64,000 nucleotides of DNA from Paenibacillus anaericanus (GTDB taxonomy: Bacteria; Bacillota; Bacilli; Paenibacillales; Paenibacillaceae), in assembly GCF_003994475.1 (NCBI RefSeq), contig NZ_RZNY01000018.1:2152-66151 (forward strand), read 5' to 3'. How positions within the stretch are numbered: position 1 is the first letter of the stretch; every line of letters starts with the position of its first letter. The notes under the pieces were generated by a model, which had not been told where the DNA came from, searched no databases, and was given only the letters and a program-made list of their open reading frames with translations. Of this stretch, positions 1-7,900 are shown in pieces. The position numbers were made by a program, and so were the translations under genes.

Positions 1-435
1 AGCTTCCATAATAAATGACAGTTGGAAGGAGGGGTTAATCGCTGTACTGCCCACTGCCAGTAGAACATTGATCGCACCCAATACCACGCCCACCAACACC
101 AAAGTTACACACGAGATCACAACATCTTTCTTCGTACTATTTTTAATTAAAATAATTCTATGACTAGAACCCTTCATCATACTCGTAGCACCAATATATA
201 TGATAATGGACGACACGCCCATAAACATACTAGCTGGCATAGCTATGATCCCAAGTACACAACCGATAATAACATCCATTAATTTGGTGTTTTTATTCTT
301 TATAATATAAACCACTGAGATGATTCCAAATAACAGAAACCAAATAAAGAGCATCTTAAATAAAACTGAGAATACCCATAAACACGATAAACCTACCAAT
401 AGCCAAGTCAGTTTGAATGCTACCTTGTCATTCAT
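1..435 (-). CDS. N-terminal part of a polytopic membrane protein, cut by the window edge
   Basis: The minus strand is open from an ATG at 435 to base 1 (145 codons, no stop), with GGAGAG about 11 bases upstream of the ATG. The protein is very hydrophobic: about four membrane segments, starting FKLTWLLVGLSCLWVFSVL near the N terminus, with a short charged loop (HRIILIKNSTKKD) between the third and fourth. The visible end (NPSFQLSFIMEA) lies where CPBP-family intramembrane proteases often lead into their first glutamate motif, but the catalytic part is outside the window. The CPBP idea is therefore only a guess; the membrane nature is directly visible. Confidence 0.55.
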   Translation of the reverse strand, partial: MNDKVAFKLTWLLVGLSCLWVFSVLFKMLFIWFLLFGIISVVYIIKNKNTKLMDVIIGCVLGIIAMPASMFMGVSSIIIYIGATSMMKGSSHRIILIKNSTKKDVVISCVTLVLVGVVLGAINVLLAVGSTAINPSFQLSFIMEA

Positions 436-548
436 CTTAAGCACATCTCTCCCACCCTCAGATAAAATAGAACTGCCGCCATTATATCAATATCTGGAAG
501 CCAGCGACTGTTACAAACATCATCTTTAGGATCCATATCCCTCTTCTT

Positions 549-980
549 TTAAAATATGGAAGTATACCGCTTGATAGGAGAGTTAGTAACTCTGGAGGAA
601 AGTCGACATAACAACTCGTCCACTCTCCGCATAAGTCTCTGAAGTTGCGCTGCGCTCATATTCTGTATCCAAGATGTACTTGGACAGTTCGCAAGGAACT
701 TAACCGATTCAATTAGATTAACGGAGTCCAAGTCAGTACCCGTCTCACTCCGTGTCAGATCTAATAGATCTTCTAGGGGCAAATTATACGGTGGAAAAAT
801 ACTCCCTCGTTCTTGGATATATAGAGTCTTGAGCATGATTTCTAATGACCAGTCGCTTAGGATGAGGCAAGGTTTGGGGAGATTGTGATGCAGGAACATT
901 GGGGTGAGGTTCATGTAGGTTTGAACCGTATTATACTCAAGCTTTAAACCATATTTCTCTACAAGGGCCTCATTAGTCAT
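549..980 (-). CDS. HEPN-like hypothetical protein
   Basis: A 143-residue mostly helical protein. Its centre (LILSDWSLEIMLKTLYIQE, then PPYNLPLEDLLDL) resembles the core of HEPN domains, where a helix with E and LK is followed by a loop and a (H)xLxxLL helix. The usual Rx4-6H ribonuclease motif is not evident, so catalytic activity should not be assumed. A TTG at 986 lies only 4 bases after GGAGG; the ATG at 980, 10 bases after it, is the better start. It is divergent from an XRE regulator across a palindrome-rich gap, so that regulator may control it. Fold assignment is inference; function unknown. Confidence 0.6.
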   Translation of the reverse strand: MTNEALVEKYGLKLEYNTVQTYMNLTPMFLHHNLPKPCLILSDWSLEIMLKTLYIQERGSIFPPYNLPLEDLLDLTRSETGTDLDSVNLIESVKFLANCPSTSWIQNMSAAQLQRLMRRVDELLCRLSSRVTNSPIKRYTSIF

Positions 981-1029
981 ACACAATAATCCTCCATATG
1001 ATATCTATAATACCAATATTATACACTAA

Positions 1030-1119
1030 AATAATATCTATAGATATTATTTATGATTATCATATGCATGTGTCTACATTATTTAAACTTGTCTACACTT
1101 TTGAATAGAGAGGTGTAGA
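1030..1119. promoter_or_regulatory. Divergent operator/promoter region with perfect palindrome
   Basis: A perfect 22-bp palindrome occupies 1030-1051 (half site AATAATATCTA). Further right, TGTCTACA occurs twice in direct orientation (1071-1078 and 1090-1097), and TCTACAC at 1092-1098 is mirrored by GTGTAGA at 1113-1119, next to the ribosome site of the regulator at 1122. A TATAAT for the leftward gene lies at 1018-1023. The layout suits an autoregulated XRE switch, but which repressor binds which repeat is unknown. Confidence 0.5.
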
Positions 1120-1121
1120 AT

Positions 1122-1463
1122 ATGACTGAGAAAGAAATTCTTAAGCTCGTTGGTGCTCGAATAAAGGCTTTGAGGAAAGAACAAGGACTTTCACAAGAAG
1201 CACTTGGAGAAAAAGGTGGATTCCATTTTTCTTATATCGGACAGATTGAGCGAGGCGAAAAGAACGTTTCCTTGCTAAGTCTAGCCAAGGTTGCGAACGC
1301 CTTGGAAGTAAATGTTGCTCAGATATTTGCTTATGCTTATGAAGAAAGCGAACAGATAGATGTAAATATACAGGATATTGTAACGATGCTTAGAGAATCA
1401 AGCCCAGAAAAAGTGCGTGTAGCTAAAAATGTAATCAGAGAGATTGTGCGAGGAAATGAATAA
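1122..1463 (+). CDS. XRE-family transcriptional regulator
   Basis: A 113-residue DNA-binding regulator with one Cro/CI-type helix-turn-helix at about residues 8-64: IKALRKEQGLSQEALGEKGG, then YIGQIERGEKNVSLLSLAKVA, a canonical HTH_3 pattern. The C-terminal 45 residues form a short acidic-then-basic helical tail (SSPEKVRVAKNVIREIVRG), probably for dimerisation. The start ATG follows GAGAGGTG at normal spacing. It is divergent from the HEPN-like gene, and the palindromes between them are plausible operators. Family is clear; the regulon is not. Confidence 0.88.
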   Translation: MTEKEILKLVGARIKALRKEQGLSQEALGEKGGFHFSYIGQIERGEKNVSLLSLAKVANALEVNVAQIFAYAYEESEQIDVNIQDIVTMLRESSPEKVRVAKNVIREIVRGNE

Positions 1464-1512
1464 AACTATGGAAGCGTGATTGTGATTAGTCACTCAAATG
1501 AGGTGATTGTCC

Positions 1513-1734
1513 ATGGCGAAAAAAGTCGTCGTTAAAATTCCAGAATTACTTAAACGTCACGGCATCTCATTACGTGAACTTTCCCGCCTATCCGACGTAC
1601 GTCACGCTGCGCTTAGTGAACTTTCCAATGGCAAAAGAGAAAACATAAATTTCTCTCATATCGAAAAAATCGCCGATGCACTTAGCATCAGCGATATTAG
1701 GGAGATTATTGATTTGGTTGAGGTAACTGATTAA
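1513..1734 (+). CDS. Small XRE-family HTH protein
   Basis: A 73-residue protein that is almost entirely a Cro/CI-type HTH domain (LLKRHGISLRELSRLSDV, then ALSELSNGKRENINFSHIEK). The ATG at 1513 sits 8 bases after GAGGTG; an in-frame TTG six bases earlier is a poorer start. Its last third (about 1668-1697) contains a 10-bp imperfect dyad followed by a T-run when read on the minus strand. The same sequence recurs in decayed form at 2114-2234 and 22084-22130. It may be co-transcribed with the regulator 50 bases upstream. Confidence 0.82.
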   Translation: MAKKVVVKIPELLKRHGISLRELSRLSDVRHAALSELSNGKRENINFSHIEKIADALSISDIREIIDLVEVTD

Positions 1735-1815
1735 ATAAGAAATACACATGCTACGTAAGTAATACTCTATATTATTTAGCTAAGTACTGAGCAGAGCTCT
1801 GACCTGTCTCGTCCC

Positions 1816-1844
1816 TTGAGGTATAGAAATGAGTATGCTAAGAT
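1816..1844 (+). promoter_or_regulatory. Promoter for antisense RNA of the type I toxin
   Basis: TTGAGG (1816-1821), a 17-base spacer and TAAGAT (1839-1844) form a sigma-A-like promoter pointing right into the 3' part of the toxin transcription unit. Transcription would start near 1851. No other plus-strand gene is served by it. Confidence 0.55.
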
Positions 1845-1847
1845 AAA

Positions 1848-1880
1848 CTTAAATAAGGGATTGGTGGCTGCCAATCCCCC
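1848..1880 (-). terminator. Rho-independent terminator of toxin mRNA
   Basis: Read on the minus strand, GGGATTGG-CAGCCA-CCAATCCC (8-bp stem) is followed by TTATTT. It lies about 80 bases beyond the toxin stop codon, so the toxin mRNA would overlap the whole antisense RNA. Confidence 0.6.
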
Positions 1881-1974
1881 GTACAACAACTTGAGTGGGG
1901 GTTTCTCCAACTGGTTGTTAATGCAGAAGAAGTGACCCTCGGTGCCAACCTTAAGAGGGGTCACTTCTTTTTTT
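1851..1974 (+). ncRNA. Predicted antisense antitoxin RNA (RatA-like)
   Basis: A transcript of about 120 nt is predicted from the promoter at 1816-1844 to the strong hairpin at 1929-1967 (GAAGTGACCCTC pairing with GAGGGGTCACTTC) followed by seven T. It is complementary to the 3' end and downstream part of the toxin mRNA. This is the arrangement of the Bacillus TxpA/RatA family, in which the antisense RNA pairs with the toxin 3' region and triggers its decay. Existence is inferred from promoter, terminator and partner gene. Confidence 0.6.
1926..1974 (+). terminator. Terminator of the antisense RNA
   Basis: A 12-bp stem (1929-1940 with 1955-1967, one bulged G) with a loop of about 14 bases and a TTTTTTT tail at 1968-1974. 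The right arm overlaps the toxin stop codon on the other strand, so the two transcripts interlock here. Confidence 0.75.
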
Positions 1975-2041
1975 CAATGTATGTCAATAACGCAATTAGA
2001 AACGCTGCGAAAATGATTACATCAGAGAAAGAGAAGTTCAT
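1961..2041 (-). CDS. Putative holin-like type I toxin peptide
   Basis: A 26-residue peptide too short for ordinary gene calling. It begins MNFSFSDVII, runs through one hydrophobic helix (FAAFLIALL) and ends TYIEKKK, the signature of Bacillales holin-like/TxpA-type membrane toxins. The ATG at 2041 is preceded by a perfect AGGAGGTGATTCT ribosome site. A TATAAT lies further upstream on the minus strand (about 2096-2101). The partly overlapping antisense RNA would silence it. Such peptides insert in the membrane and stop growth when free of the antitoxin. Assignment rests on sequence pattern and module layout. Confidence 0.78.
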   Translation of the reverse strand: MNFSFSDVIIFAAFLIALLTYIEKKK

Positions 2042-2113
2042 AGAATCACCTCCTTTACAGGAGGCATGCCCACTCAAGGTGCAATGTACTGATTTATTAT
2101 ACCATCATATCTT

Positions 2114-2234
2114 GTGAAATTATCCAACAAAAAAAGAGAAAGCATCAAGTTCTCTCATATCGAAAAAAACCGCCGATGCACTAGGCATCAGCGATTTTAG
2201 AGAGATTATTGATTGGGTTGTAGTGAAAGACTAG
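2114..2234 (+). pseudogene. Decayed 3' fragment of the XRE gene, probably serving as a terminator
   Basis: This stretch closely matches the last part of the small XRE gene at 1513-1734 (both contain TCTCTCATATCGAAAAAA and CGCCGATGCACT). It has no start, and an extra base after the A-run shifts the frame. It ends with its own TAG at 2232-2234. On the minus strand the dyad GATGC-CTAGT-GCATC plus TTTTTTT at about 2165-2200 forms a terminator just past the stop of the DUF2075 helicase gene. The last nine codons of that helicase lie within the fragment, read antisense. Confidence 0.7.
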
Positions 2235-4200
2235 TTACTTTTCTTGCCTTGTCTCCAGTTACATATGGCACCGATTCCTCTGCTGCGATGAGAACTTTCT
2301 CTTGGTGTGACGGATATATTATACTCCGTGACCTGGACAATCGATCTACAAAATACTCCTTTAGCAAAGGATCAACACAGTAAATATAGCAACCTTTCAT
2401 CCCTCTTGTGAGGAGTGTACGGTAAGTGTTTTTAATGATCTGATCCGCTATCCCCAAAGCCTCATTGTTGTCCTTCTTGTACATTTTTTTAAATCCAGAC
2501 AACGATTTATCTGTATTCGCACGTTTAAATGGGTCCGTGACAATTTCTCCATTAATATATCGAAGATCTTCCCCTATGATAACTCCTACATAATCAAACT
2601 CCAGCCCTTGTGAAGTGTGAATACAACCAACTTGCTCCACCGATTTAGGATCGATTGCCCATGTTAGTGTATTGTTCAGATTCCAACTCATAGAGAACTG
2701 ATGATCTTCCAGATAAATATCATGAACCTCTGGATTGCTTTTCCCTTCCGTCTTCCAATCCCAGCAGTAACCCGCTAGCATCCTAGCTTTATTATTAAGT
2801 TGATTCTTTTTAAATATCTCATTGCGTAGTTCATTAGGGTCATCAAAAACTTTAAAATCATACTGAAAATCAAAACCATCTGCATTTGCTGTTTCCCGAA
2901 GCTCCAATACATCATCTAACCATGCCAAGTAACCATCGGAACCATTACAGCGAAATTGAGATTCTAGCTTCATCTCTACTACTTCAGCACCGTATGACTC
3001 GGCAAATTGTTTGATCTGTTCCTTATTCCCTACGTCATGTATCGAGATTTTTTGATACTCATCAATGAAAAATATAGAGCATTTAGCAGCTCGAATGATC
3101 TCCATCATCTGATTTTCACCTTTGTTCTTGAATAAGCCTGACTTCTCGTTAAGTCGATGGGCTTCATCCACGATCAGAACATCTAATTCATTTGGCAATG
3201 CCTCATGATAGACTCCTGAACTCTTGAACAGGTTATTAATAACTGTCTTCTTATAATTTTGCTGAAGACGCTTCGTATATACTTCTCTTGGGGCGCTGTT
3301 CTTGGTGACGTACTGGCAGACCATCTCTTTGGAGGTTAATTTGACTAATAAATTAATCCCTAAAACTGACTTCCCTGTACCAGGTCCGCCCTCCACGATC
3401 AGAACTTGCTTGCGATCTGTTGATAGTGCTCTTTTAGCCATTAAAATAGCTTCTTCATATACTACCTTCTGCTCTTCGATCATAATAAACTCTTCATTTC
3501 CATCTAACATTTTGACTAGTGAATCCTGCAAAGACTTAGATGGCCTAATCTTTCCTAATTCAATCAGATATAATGACTTTTTACGGTCTGTTTTTTTAAT
3601 GTAAGTAGAAATAAAGCCCCTTAACTTTAGGGCATCGCCCTTAATAAATACCGGGGCCTCCGATATGTAGTTATCATATAGAGTATCCGTAAGTGGATCA
3701 TTTTCCTTTTGGATATAGTTATGTAAATAGGCACAGGGATATAATGATATGGCCTCGTTCTGAACAGATTCATTATAGTCTGTGATTAGCTTTGCATATG
3801 ACCAAGCTTGGTACGATGGATGCGTATGTTTGACCATTCTTCGATTCATAGCAGTCTCAACAAGACCATCTGAATTTTCAACTACGTTTACGGAAGACCA
3901 TTGTTTTAATTCCACAATAACGACAGAATAACGGTCCTGTTCATCTAAACCTGTTAACATAAAGTCGATCCTTCTTGAAGTCGTAGGCACCTTATATTCA
4001 ATAGCAACGCCTACATCATCAGGAATGATTGGAGTATTCAGGACCTTATACATATAATTCATAGAATTATTCCAGGAGTTAAACTCACTCTCCGAGATTT
4101 TACCGATTCTCTGTAGGTAATTCTCATGAATTTTAACAGCAATGCTATCGTTAGTAACGTCATTCATGAATTCTTCTTTGGTCGCTTCGTAAATTATCAT
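2206..4200 (-). CDS. DUF2075 (Schlafen group 3-like) helicase with N-terminal nuclease-like domain
   Basis: A 664-residue protein. Residues about 60-110 hold a PD-(D/E)xK-like core (RRIDFML with D79, then E97-L-K99). The C-terminal half is an SF1-type ATPase of the DUF2075 family: Walker A GGPGTGKS at 271-278, DEAH at 345-348, QFR near 420, and a late GLEFDYVGVIIG motif. It is likely a nucleic-acid translocase or nuclease acting in defence; substrate unknown. It follows the MazG-like gene by 15 bases and is probably co-transcribed. The last residues (SLSLQPNQ) are encoded antisense to a decayed XRE fragment, so the C terminus may have been cut and re-ended by recombination. Confidence 0.85.
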   Translation of the reverse strand: MIIYEATKEEFMNDVTNDSIAVKIHENYLQRIGKISESEFNSWNNSMNYMYKVLNTPIIPDDVGVAIEYKVPTTSRRIDFMLTGLDEQDRYSVVIVELKQWSSVNVVENSDGLVETAMNRRMVKHTHPSYQAWSYAKLITDYNESVQNEAISLYPCAYLHNYIQKENDPLTDTLYDNYISEAPVFIKGDALKLRGFISTYIKKTDRKKSLYLIELGKIRPSKSLQDSLVKMLDGNEEFIMIEEQKVVYEEAILMAKRALSTDRKQVLIVEGGPGTGKSVLGINLLVKLTSKEMVCQYVTKNSAPREVYTKRLQQNYKKTVINNLFKSSGVYHEALPNELDVLIVDEAHRLNEKSGLFKNKGENQMMEIIRAAKCSIFFIDEYQKISIHDVGNKEQIKQFAESYGAEVVEMKLESQFRCNGSDGYLAWLDDVLELRETANADGFDFQYDFKVFDDPNELRNEIFKKNQLNNKARMLAGYCWDWKTEGKSNPEVHDIYLEDHQFSMSWNLNNTLTWAIDPKSVEQVGCIHTSQGLEFDYVGVIIGEDLRYINGEIVTDPFKRANTDKSLSGFKKMYKKDNNEALGIADQIIKNTYRTLLTRGMKGCYIYCVDPLLKEYFVDRLSRSRSIIYPSHQEKVLIAAEESVPYVTGDKARKVTSLSLQPNQ

Positions 4201-4215
4201 AGCTGCCCCACCCCG

Positions 4216-4548
4216 TTACTCAGCTTCTGTATACTTTCTTGATGTTCCCTTAAACTTATCTATGGGATACTTCTCAGCGTTTTTCTCTAACTTTTGTAGA
4301 ATAGCAGATTTAACATCGATACCCAAGTCATGTGCAAGCATCATTGAATAGATCAACACATCCGCCAATTCATCCTGAATATCGTTAAGATTAGCTTCAA
4401 CAGCCTGCTCACTACTCTTCCATTGAAAAGTTTCTAGCAATTCGCTAGCTTCTAATGTCAACGAGATTGCTAGATCCTTAGGGTTATGGAACTGCTTCCA
4501 GTCTCTTTCATCGCGAAAGGCTATGATTTTATTTATAAGATCGTCCAT
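4216..4548 (-). CDS. MazG-like nucleotide pyrophosphohydrolase
   Basis: A 110-residue all-alpha NTP pyrophosphohydrolase. The paired metal-binding motifs are visible: EASELLE at about 33-39 and DELADVL at about 58-64. The length fits single-domain MazG-like/dCTPase enzymes (RS21-C6 type) rather than full MazG. These hydrolyse (d)NTPs to monophosphates. It precedes the DUF2075 helicase with a 15-base gap, suggesting one unit; nucleotide depletion during infection is a plausible but unproven role. Confidence 0.88.
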   Translation of the reverse strand: MDDLINKIIAFRDERDWKQFHNPKDLAISLTLEASELLETFQWKSSEQAVEANLNDIQDELADVLIYSMMLAHDLGIDVKSAILQKLEKNAEKYPIDKFKGTSRKYTEAE

Positions 4549-4961
4549 GTGGGCACCCCTAGTGGTGGATTATTATTTTATTAATTATGTTATAACTAGA
4601 CTTTTAGAATCAGTTAACTAAAATGTCTTCTATCCAGTTCCTTTATAAATTATGAAGGTTGTAGAAATTAAGATTGCTAGAGTGAGAATTAACGAAACGA
4701 GGCTCAAGACTAGCGATGCAATCTTATAACTAGATACCTAACAAATACACTTAAATTTTTCCTGGATAGCGTAAGATTATTAGTCTCATTATATCTACCA
4801 GTTCTTCGTAAGAAACCCCCTTAAGCATGATAACCCGATTCCGAATACTACTTTTTGGATATGTGAAATAGAAGAGTTCAAGAGCATCTACTGCCTAATT
4901 GATTTACAAGCACGGAAGATAGTATAGGTATTAACTCTGTGTGTAAACCAGTCAGGTAGCT
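4549..4961. other. Gene-free gap with a remnant of an unidentified gene
   Basis: The gap between the large DUF1998 helicase gene and the MazG-like gene holds no complete gene. On the minus strand, 4751-4894 is open without a start codon and reads like real protein (LELFYFTYPKSSIRNRVIML, then SYEELVDIMRLIILRYP) before TAA. It looks like the tail of a lost gene; I do not recognise the family. The rest (about 4549-4740) is AT-rich with no clear signal beyond room for the MazG promoter. Confidence 0.35.
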
Positions 4962-7900
4962 TCATCCATTGTTATCCTCGATCATTTTTTGAATTACCCA
5001 AGTTGGACGACGTATTAAGTCAAACACATTGAAATGCTTTATCACCCTAGCTTCTAGCTCTGCTTCCGCCGTTGCCTTGGCTAATTCACGAGTAAAATAA
5101 ACTTTATTTTTCGTGTTCCAAAACGGATGTCCAAACAGAGCAATGGTTTCATTCTCAAAAGCAAATTTTAATCCAGGTACTCCAAAATACCATTTTGACT
5201 CCAATTCTTTAAAGTTTTCCACAAGATTGGTTAGTGAATTTTGAACCAATTCAATCCACTGTCCGTCAATAACAGGTACCTTCCCATCTTTCAAATAACG
5301 TGCTGCATCAAGTCCGAGACGCCAATCAAGAATTCCATGGTAGCTCATATTTTCGTAAGTACGTAAGCATTCATAGCAAGAGGAGTCACACATATGGTTC
5401 CGTAGTTTCGGAATATAGTTTAACTCCCCGCATAAGTCATCCAGAATTTTCTTCATGACTTGCTCTTGAGCCAAGTATTTTGCATATCCCGCTCCATTTA
5501 TAAGTCTGTCGCCGAAGAAAACCTGACCAACAAGACTATCTGACGAATTGTTATATACGGAGCGGACACCTACCTGAAGCTCATCCGCATCGACGTCCAA
5601 GAGATTTGTTGCAATTCGTCTAAAGAGGAATCCAAAAGAGACAAGGCCGGAGCGGGCTCCAAGGACTGTCGGATCAAAACTTATATCGGCAGCAGTTGTT
5701 TTAGGACTAATAACTAAAACTTCTGTATTCTTTATTGCTGCCAATGCCACTTCTTTTTTTATTGAACTTAATGCTGGCGGCCTATAATCATCAGCCAAAC
5801 TCGTTGTTTCTATCCATCCTTCATAATCGTTCCGGGCTTTTTCAAAAGTAAATAATGCCCCATTTCGATCATTAATAGTATAAATATCCCCTTCTTGACA
5901 TGAGAAAACCGTATTATAAATTTCATTGGTATTATCTTCAGCGTTGGTTCCATCGAGTGCCAGTCTTGGTACAGTACTTCTTGATGACCATTCAAACTCT
6001 TCCTTATAGTCCCTTTTAGTCCAGTCGCTTCTAAAACCTTGCGGCTCAGATATCGGTATTGTTATGAAAGGACTATCCATGGCATCTAGAATATTAAGAC
6101 AAGAAGGACATTCTTCTGGCAGGTTTTTGTCGTATAACATATGACAGTTCTTACAAAGAGCAATCGTTTTAATGTCACCTAGAGGATTAGGTTCCGGCAT
6201 AACCCGATTACCTTGAATCCAATAATGAGCCACTCCTGCAGCACGATGTTTTGACTTATCTTTAACCACTTCTGATCCAGGCGAGTAGTCGTTTATCGCC
6301 ATTTCCAAATCTCGATCTACTGTATCTTTGTCCAAATCTTGAATTGAAGTGTATGAGTTTTTCTGGCTATGGTGTAACAATCTTACCCGTGTCGGGAACC
6401 CAAACATAGGGAGCAACCCTGCTGCAGCTAAATTCTCACTTAATGCGTTTGAAGAATATCTTGAATCAATAGCTATCCGTGAAATCTCTTCAGTTATTTT
6501 TCCGCTTATTGTATCATTTTTGATTTGCTCTAAATCACCAACAGAGATTTTGCTTTTTACCGAAAGTGCTTTAATAACTTGCTCTAAACGAAGGGCACCT
6601 TCCTGTGAGGTAAGGTACTTTTGCACACGATCTTTAATTTGCTCCCAGTCATTCCGATTACCAAACTGTCCGTGGACACTTTCTCCGCCTAATTCCTCCT
6701 TTGATAAACCGGTATCCTTGAAAGCATAAAACAGCATTTCTTTATTAACAACGCGACTGAATATTTTCTTAGATTGCAGGTCGATATATGGCTGCGGAGA
6801 CGGATCCCCCGTAATTCTATCCAAGTTATCAAAATACCAATCATCGTGACTTCTGCCGCGGCAGAGTGTCAAACTTACGGATAACGGAGAATTTCTACGT
6901 CCACATCGCCCTACCCGCTGTTGATAATTAAATCTCTGTGGAGGCATATTCGACATGGCTACAATTCTTAAAGATCCAATATCCACGCCTGCTTCCATCG
7001 TGGTCGTGACACTTAAAATATCAATTTCGTCAACAAGCTCAGTATCATCTGAATCAAAGATACCTTGAAAAAGCTGCTGTCTCTTTAATGCATCATCCGG
7101 ATCTGTTTGCCCCGTCATTTCCTCGGAATGGAAACGCCTTACAGTTTTAGAGTCAAGAGAAAGGTATCTGTAATAATCATTCGTTACAGATTCCTCAAGA
7201 CTGCTTTCTTCTAATCGCGAATAACAATCTGTACATACCGAACAGGAAGGATGTAAATGCACCCTCTGACACTTTACACATGCATAAATTTTTTCATTAA
7301 ATGGAATAACCTGCAATTCGTCTGATTGTAATAAATAATGTTTAACTCCCCGCAAAGAAGAAAAAATTCGGTGAGCTCTGTCCAACAACTGTGTTTCATT
7401 AATATTATTTTCTTTAGCAATTGCCTTCCAATAAGCATTTAATTGAGGTCGCGGCGACTCACTTTGTTTTTTATTATCATCAAAGCGTTTTAGCCCGCCA
7501 AGAATTCGGATCGAACTATCCACAAGCTGGCGCCAGAATTCAGGCTCTTGCCCAAGATAACTTTCAAATTCTTTCTCCATGTCAGTCGAAATTGTTGCCA
7601 ATGCTATGGACTCTAAATCCCTTTTCCTTTGTGAAAAAAGGACATCAATAATAACACGTTCTTTTAATTTCTTGATTATTTCTTCAAGATATACTTGCTG
7701 AGTGCCACTCAAATTAACAATCCGACTAGGATTGCTTCTATCCAACCAATTATATAGTTTCGTCCAATTAACTCCAGAAAACTCCTTTAAGGAGTTTTCT
7801 GGGCCACCCGGATTTATTCCAACTTTGAGCAGTTCCTTCTCAATACTATCCCACATGTCACCCAGTCGGGGATAACTTTCAGCTAATTTAATAATTTGTT

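Noticed and set aside
320-529. 69-residue plus-strand ORF near the left end
   Set aside because: It is antisense to the start of the membrane protein gene, which has a better composition and ribosome site.
1776-2117. ORFs of 61-62 residues on both strands around the toxin module
   Set aside because: They run through the terminator hairpins and lack ribosome sites; the 26-residue toxin frame with its strong ribosome site explains the region better.
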